A stretch of DNA of 64,000 nt from Nocardiopsis coralli (GTDB taxonomy: Bacteria; Actinomycetota; Actinomycetes; Streptosporangiales; Streptosporangiaceae): assembly GCF_014892575.1 (NCBI RefSeq), contig NZ_JADBGI010000022.1:45928-109927 (forward strand). Direction: 5' to 3'. The notes beneath the pieces were generated by a model. The model did no database searches. It was not told the origin of the DNA and was given only the letters and a program-made list of their open reading frames with translations. Positions within the stretch are counted from its first letter, which is position 1; the number at the start of each line of letters is the position of its first letter. Positions 59,761-64,000 of this stretch are shown here, piece by piece. Made by a program: the position numbers and the translations under genes.

Positions 59761-61140
59761 TCAGGGGTGGGCGGGATCCGCGGAACCCGGGTCATCCGGG
59801 GAACCCGACGGGCCCGATGAGCCCGAGACCGGCCGCGGGCCCCGCGGGTCCTGCGGATTCTGCGGGGCCCTCCGCGCGAACGCGGGCGCGTGCTCGGGGC
59901 GCAGACCGATCCCGATGAGATACGCAGGGAAGCGCGTGAGCCCCGGGAACCGGCGCAGCGCCGCGATGATCGGCTTGGGCGGCCCCGCCCGCCGGCCCTC
60001 GAGGATCGGCGTGACCACGTTCCGGTGGATCAAGCGCTGCAACGCCTGCACCACCACCGTCGGGGGCAGCCGACGGCGGCGGACCCGGGCCAACTGCTCG
60101 GGTGAGGGCGATCCACGCCGCAGAGGCGCAGCGAGCAGGGTCGCAGCCGCAACAGCGTCCTGCACGGCGAGGTTGATGCCCACCCCACCGACCGGCGACA
60201 TCGCGTGCGCGGCGTCCCCGATGCACAGCAGACCGTCCGTGTGCCACGGGCGCAGGCGGTCCACGCGCACGTCCAGGTGCTTGACCTCGTCCATGGAACG
60301 CAGGGACTCAGTGCGGTCGGCGAACTCCGGCGCGAGTTCGGCGATGTCCTCCCGGAACGCAGCGATGCCGCGCTCGCGCAGCTCGGCGTCGGTCCCCTTG
60401 GGCCCGATGTAGGCGATCTGCAGGTACCCCTCGCGCGGGAAGACGACCATGAAGCGCCCGGCGCCGGCCCGGGGCGTCAGCGCGGTGTTCTGCGGGGCCG
60501 TCCCGGGCAACCGGAACCACCACGCGTCGATCTCGGCCGGGAACTCCTTGCGCCGCAGCCCGCTCAGGTTCCGCAACAGGGACCCGCGCCCGTCGCACGC
60601 CAAGGTGAGGTCGGCCCGGATCCGGCCGGGACCATCGGGCCCCGTGTGCTCCACCCCGACCACACGCCCGTCCTCGTGCAGCAGCCCGATGGCGCGCGTG
60701 TTCATGCGCAGCGTGAACGTGGGTTCCTCGCGGGCGGCATCGGCGATCAGATCGAGCAGGTCCCACTGCGGCACCATCGCGATGTAGGGGTGCGGGACCC
60801 GCAGGTAGGAGAAGTCGGCGATGGTCACCGAATCGCCGTCGGTGCCCCCGTCGGTGCCGTCGTCCGAGCCGCTGTCGGTGCCGTCGTTGATGGGGAACGA
60901 CACCCGGTCCAGCCGACTCTGCGGCAACGACTCGAAGCGCGGCCCGAGGCCGAGCTCGTCGAGCAGGCGCAGGGTGGACGGGTGCACGGTGTCCCCGCGG
61001 AAGTCACGGAGGAAGTCGGCGTGCTTCTCCAGCACGGTCACCTCCACCCCCGCCCGCGCGAGCAGGAGGCCGGCGATCATCCCGGCGGGGCCACCGCCCA
61101 CGATCACGCAGGTGGTGTCGGTGTTCGTCGCGGTGCTCAT
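59761..61140 (-). CDS. FAD-dependent aromatic monooxygenase (PHBH/UbiH-like)
   Basis: 459 residues from ATG 61140 with GGAGGAAC upstream. FAD motif CVIVGGGPAGMIAGLLLARA at about residues 11-30, then the class-A hydroxylase DG motif in LACDGRGSLLRN and the GD motif CIGDAAHAMSPVGGVGINLA. A short Gly/Asp/Ser repeat (DGTDSGSDDGTDGGTDGDS) interrupts the middle. It likely hydroxylates an aromatic substrate with NAD(P)H and O2. It is divergent from a glutathionyl-hydroquinone-reductase-like gene, which fits quinone or hydroquinone handling. The C-terminal 40 residues are Pro/Gly-rich and probably disordered. Confidence 0.85.
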   Translation of the reverse strand: MSTATNTDTTCVIVGGGPAGMIAGLLLARAGVEVTVLEKHADFLRDFRGDTVHPSTLRLLDELGLGPRFESLPQSRLDRVSFPINDGTDSGSDDGTDGGTDGDSVTIADFSYLRVPHPYIAMVPQWDLLDLIADAAREEPTFTLRMNTRAIGLLHEDGRVVGVEHTGPDGPGRIRADLTLACDGRGSLLRNLSGLRRKEFPAEIDAWWFRLPGTAPQNTALTPRAGAGRFMVVFPREGYLQIAYIGPKGTDAELRERGIAAFREDIAELAPEFADRTESLRSMDEVKHLDVRVDRLRPWHTDGLLCIGDAAHAMSPVGGVGINLAVQDAVAAATLLAAPLRRGSPSPEQLARVRRRRLPPTVVVQALQRLIHRNVVTPILEGRRAGPPKPIIAALRRFPGLTRFPAYLIGIGLRPEHAPAFARRAPQNPQDPRGPRPVSGSSGPSGSPDDPGSADPAHP

Positions 61141-61554
61141 CGCAGTTCCTCCACGGACGAGGGCGTCGCCGGTGCAGCCGGTGCCGCCGGTGGGATCGGT
61201 GCGGTCCGGAAGGCCCCGCCTCGATCCGGGCCAGGGCCGGTACTCCGATACTCCGATACTCCGGTACTGCCGTTCTTCCCGCGACGCCTTCACCTATCCG
61301 GGCCTCCGGGGCTTCTCGGGTCTCCGGACCATGTGGACCATCCGGAGCGTGGCCGGACGCAAACCCCCGGACGGCAGGGGCATCCCCGACGCCGAACGCC
61401 CGTCCACCGAACCACCCGTCGCCGGTGACAAACGCCGGTGCGCGGGGCAGGACCACCGGCAGCGAACGAGCGATCCAGCGATCCACCGCAGCGAACCACC
61501 GACAGCCGCCCCCGAACGCGGGGGACCGCGAAGGCGTGAAGGAAGGGGACGACC
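61141..61554. other. Divergent intergenic region
   Basis: About 410 bp between the monooxygenase and GST-type genes, presumably holding both promoters. The only clear structure is the TACTCCGA repeat at 61241. No gene is supported. Confidence 0.5.
61241..61269. repeat. Three and a half tandem 8-bp repeats (TACTCCGA)
   Basis: TACTCCGA occurs twice, then TACTCCGG and TACTG, about 100 bp upstream of the monooxygenase start. It could be an operator array or a slippage-prone repeat. Confidence 0.6.
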
Positions 61555-62595
61555 GTGCGTGCCAACCGGATTCCGACCGAGGAGATCAAGCGCGAACCCG
61601 CGGCGTTCGACGACCGGGTCACCGCCGACGGACGCTACGGCCGCACCGCGGAACCCGGCCGCTACCGCCTCGTCATCAACCGCGCCTGCCCCTGGGCGCA
61701 CCGCACGGTCATCACCCGCCGCCTCATGGGTCTCGAGGACACCATCTCCCTCGCGGTCACCGACCCCAAGCAGGAGATCATCGACGGCGACCCGCACTGG
61801 GTTTTCACCGAGGAGACCGGCAGCCCAGGCGACCGCGACCCGGTGCTGGGCATCCACGCGCTGCGCGAGGCCTACCTGGCGCGCGACCCCGAGTACGACG
61901 GCGGTGTGAGCGTTCCGGGGCTGGTCGACGTGCCCAGCGGCCACCTGGTCAGCAACGACTACGACCGCTTCGCCCTGGACATGGCCACCGAATGGGGCGG
62001 TCTCACCCGGGAGGGCGCGCCGGACCTGTACCCCGAACCCCTGCGCGACGAGATCGAGGAGATCGGAGCGGGCGTGTACCGCGACGTCAACAACGGCGTC
62101 TACCGGTCCGGCTTCGCCCCAGACCAGGAACGCTACGACCGCGCCGTCGACCGGCTCTTCGCCCGCTTGGACGAGATGGAGGAACGCCTCACCGACCGGC
62201 GGTATCTGGTCGGCGACCACATCACGATGGCCGACATCCGGCTGTTCGTGACCCTGGTGCGGTTCGACGCCGCCTACCACGGCCACTTCAAGTGCAACAT
62301 CCGCAAGCTCATCGAGTACCCGGCGCTGTGGGCGTACGCGCGGGACCTGTTCCAGACGCCCGGGTTCGGGGACACGACGCAGTTCGACCACATCCGCGTG
62401 CACTACTACTGGGTGCACGAGGGCATCAACCCGACCCGGATCGTGGCCCGGGGGCCTGACCCGCGCCAGTGGCTGACCCCGCACGGGCGCGAGGCGCTGG
62501 GCGGGTCGCCGTTCGGGGGAGGGACTGCGCCGGGGCCTGTGCCGGCGGGGGAGCGGGTTCCGGAGCCGGGGGAGTACCGGCCGGTGGGGCCCTGA
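61555..62595 (+). CDS. Glutathionyl-hydroquinone reductase / xi-class GST-like protein
   Basis: 346 residues, normal for the YqjG/ECM4 family. The redox motif INRACPWAHR has catalytic Cys45. VTDPKQEIIDG, GLVDVPSGHLVSNDYDRFALDMATEWG and the C-terminal helical domain LVGDHITMADIRLFVTLVRFDAAYHGHFKCN are typical. It reduces thiol-quinone adducts. Actinobacteria of this type use mycothiol instead of glutathione, so the thiol partner is uncertain. GTG at 61555 follows GGAAGGGG. The last 35 residues are Pro/Gly-rich and extra to the family. Confidence 0.88.
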   Translation: MRANRIPTEEIKREPAAFDDRVTADGRYGRTAEPGRYRLVINRACPWAHRTVITRRLMGLEDTISLAVTDPKQEIIDGDPHWVFTEETGSPGDRDPVLGIHALREAYLARDPEYDGGVSVPGLVDVPSGHLVSNDYDRFALDMATEWGGLTREGAPDLYPEPLRDEIEEIGAGVYRDVNNGVYRSGFAPDQERYDRAVDRLFARLDEMEERLTDRRYLVGDHITMADIRLFVTLVRFDAAYHGHFKCNIRKLIEYPALWAYARDLFQTPGFGDTTQFDHIRVHYYWVHEGINPTRIVARGPDPRQWLTPHGREALGGSPFGGGTAPGPVPAGERVPEPGEYRPVGP

Positions 62596-63214
62596 GCCGG
62601 TCATCTGGGCTCGGTCGGCTTGGTCGGATCGTTCGGCTCGTGGGGTGGAGGGGCGGTGGTGGGGGCAGGTAGCTCGCTGCCTGGCCCCTCATGTTCTGTG
62701 CGATGGTGTGCGGCTGCATCCGAGTGTGACTGCTCGGATCTTCTGTTTCTTGTGTAGGCCGTTGAGGTGATGCCAGCGGTTTCGGAGAACCTTGGCGGGG
62801 CGTGTTGGAGCGCGTGGGTGCGTGGGTGCGGTGGTGCGTAGCGCGTGGGGCTTCCCTCGGTGAGGAGGTCTGGTGTTCTGTGGTGTTGCCTCGGGGGTGG
62901 TGGTTCGTCGGGGTCGGGGACGATAGCCCGGCCGGCCCTGCGCGCAACCCGCGTCGGCGCCACCCCTGATTTCCGGGGGCGGAGTGGATGTGTCGGCGTT
63001 GTGCGTGGTTGATCGCGGCGCCTCGGGGTGTGCGCTCCGGGCCTGTTCGCCGGGCTGTCCCGACCCGCATCGACGAACCACCCGCTCCCCCGAGGCCCCC
63101 TGGCAGCCCAAAAGAACGGTGGGTACGTCCATCCCCCTGTGGTGACCCCATTGCGACCAACGCTTGCGGCGTGTGCACGGCTGCTCGCTCCTGCGAAGGC
63201 AACGGCACAGGCGA

Positions 63215-63340
63215 GCCCCGCGCACCCCCGGCAGGGCATTGGGTGTCGGGGGTGGCGGGTGTGCGGGATCCTCCGACGCCCCGCGCACTCCCGGCCGCGC
63301 ATTGAGTCCCAGGGGCGGCAGGTGTGCGGGATCCTCCCGC
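63215..63340. repeat. 63-bp direct repeat, two copies
   Basis: Units at 63215-63277 and 63278-63340 begin GCCCCGCGCAC and share GTGTGCGGGATCCTCC near their ends, with about a dozen differences. They lie directly before hairpin repeat copy 2. Confidence 0.75.
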
Positions 63341-63402
63341 CGAGGATCTTGCTACCAGAGCAGACCTCAGCGCTGAACCCTGCTCCAGTAGCAAGATCCC
63401 CG
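63341..63402. repeat. 62-nt hairpin repeat, copy 2
   Basis: GGATCTTGCTAC (63344-63355) and GTAGCAAGATCC (63388-63399) form a perfect 12-bp stem. An inner pair GAGCAG (63358-63363) / CTGCTC (63380-63385) adds a second stem. It aligns without gaps to copy 1 at 45889-45950. Confidence 0.85.
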
Positions 63403-63440
63403 AACCCCCCAGAATAACCGAGAAAAAGCACCCCGCGGAG

Positions 63441-63449
63441 TTATCCACA
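63441..63449 (+). promoter_or_regulatory. Single consensus DnaA box before the DUF222 gene
   Basis: TTATCCACA, the exact DnaA consensus, occurs once. It is followed at 63568-63573 by a -10-like TATTGT that ends 6 bases before the ATG at 63580, suggesting a leaderless transcript. Confidence 0.5.
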
Positions 63450-63579
63450 GGACCATTTTTGCGAAGAATGCGGGCGACCGGAAATGCGCGTGGGTGGTGG
63501 CCTCGTGGCCGTTATGGGTAAGGGTTCTGTTTCCTTTGGGTAACTACCGCTTTCTGGTCCCGGGGCGTATTGTTGGATT

Positions 63580-64000
63580 ATGGCGAACGACACCACCGGA
63601 CACGCGCACTCGGCCCCGGGCACCGGCCCGGACCCGGCCGTGTCCGCGCTGATGGCCGCGGTGGCGGTGTTCATCCAGACTCTGTCCGGGGGTGTGCCTT
63701 TCGGTGCGGCCGGAACCGTTCTGGAGCGCATGAAGGCGGTGCGTGAACAGATCGATAAGCTCACCTTTTCCATGCTCGCGCCGTTGGCGCAGATGGAGGC
63801 CTCGGGTGAATTGCTGGCCGAGGGCGGGGAGAAAACCGTCAAGGCGTATGTGACCCACGCCTGGGGGATCGGCCCCAACGAGGCCGAGCGGTTGATGTAT
63901 CTGGCCCGCAACCTGCACCACGGCACCATCCCCGAAACCGGCCAGGCGATCGACGCAGGCACCCTGACCGTGGGCGAGGCCGCCGCGGTGGCCGCCGGGG
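63580..64000 (+). CDS. DUF222 / HNH endonuclease (13E12 repeat family), N-terminal part
   Basis: 140 residues visible; the gene runs past the window. TVLERMKAVREQIDKLTFSM, LAPLAQMEASGELLAEGGEK, KAYVTHAWGIGPNEAERLMY, LARNLHHGTIPETGQAIDAG and TLTVGEAAAVAAG match the DUF222 helical domain. In this family an HNH nuclease domain normally follows near the C-terminus, not visible here. The family corresponds to the REP13E12 repeats of mycobacteria, which are dispersed in multiple copies and behave as mobile DNA. The hairpin repeat and DnaA box lie just upstream. Confidence 0.85.
   Translation, partial: MANDTTGHAHSAPGTGPDPAVSALMAAVAVFIQTLSGGVPFGAAGTVLERMKAVREQIDKLTFSMLAPLAQMEASGELLAEGGEKTVKAYVTHAWGIGPNEAERLMYLARNLHHGTIPETGQAIDAGTLTVGEAAAVAAG

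Larger units (their letters stand above)
62596..63579. other. Repeat-rich region without a supported gene
   Basis: About 1 kb between the GST-type gene and the DUF222 gene. Open frames on the minus strand are long only because stops are rare in this base composition; they are Arg/Pro/Thr/His-rich and lack a domain. The right part holds a 63-bp direct repeat, a 62-nt hairpin repeat and a DnaA-box sequence (listed separately). Confidence 0.55.

Noticed and set aside
62426..63448. 340-codon minus-strand frame with 21-residue repeats
   Set aside because: It overlaps the end of the GST-type gene, is Pro/Thr/Arg-rich without a domain, and the repeats are explained by the 63-bp DNA repeat, which leaves more than one frame open.

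Overview
The window reads as chromosomal DNA from a high-GC, filamentous-type actinobacterium, most likely Nocardiopsis or a close relative. This is inferred from gene content, not from any database match. The supporting signs are very strong G/C third-position bias, many GTG starts and 4-bp ATGA/GTGA overlaps, sugar ABC operons without their own ATPase, an F420-type luciferase-like oxidoreductase, a LexA-type SOS box, zinc-free ribosomal protein paralogues, and a DUF5753 helix-turn-helix / DUF397 locus.

Layout. 1-9555: L-rhamnose catabolism and uptake (rhaD end, rhaB, LacI-type regulator, four-gene CUT2 ABC transporter, rhaM), interrupted by a GbsR/MarR-type regulator divergent from an LCM-type methyltransferase. 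9946-13535: zinc alcohol dehydrogenase, SDR and an amidohydrolase. 13912: tRNA-Pro(GGG). 14107-20628: a leftward operon of a CUT1 sugar ABC transporter, an ADP-ribosylglycohydrolase-family protein and an unusual TIM-barrel/SUMF1 fusion. 20877-22594: MarR repressor plus MFS exporter. 22669-24736: a visibly AT-richer island with a membrane-anchored SepF-like protein directly followed by a DUF4231/SLATT four-helix membrane protein; this is my main candidate for an undescribed system. 24792-26777: DUF1989, DUF4260 and CGNR zinc-finger genes.

26823-39208: galactose and galactoside utilisation. A leftward, fully coupled deoR-galT-galE-galK operon faces a rightward operon of a binding protein, two permeases, a GH36 alpha-galactosidase and a GH2 beta-galactosidase. 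Imported oligosaccharides would be cut to galactose and passed to the Leloir enzymes. 39315-41248: zinc-limitation operon (S14, L28, S18 without zinc ligands, plus a COG0523-like protein with a degenerate P-loop) behind a Zur-like box. 41524-45880: two paralogous NarL-type sensor kinases, one with an altered H-box, a DUF418 membrane protein and one response regulator. 45993-49289: reductive-type pyrimidine breakdown genes (dihydropyrimidinase, beta-ureidopropionase-like nitrilase, LLM oxidoreductase).

49812-54143: methyltransferase, radical SAM protein behind a LexA box, CueP-like copper lipoprotein, Ser/Thr kinase. 54479-55867: a second AT-rich insert encoding an SRA-like/HNH modification-dependent nuclease. 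55934-57638: DUF397 genes (one broken) and their DUF5753 regulator. 57859-59667: low-complexity small proteins. 59761-62595: FAD monooxygenase divergent from a glutathionyl-hydroquinone-reductase-type protein. The window ends inside a DUF222/HNH (13E12-type) gene preceded by a hairpin repeat that also occurs alone at 45.9 kb. No CRISPR array, rRNA or intact insertion sequence was seen.
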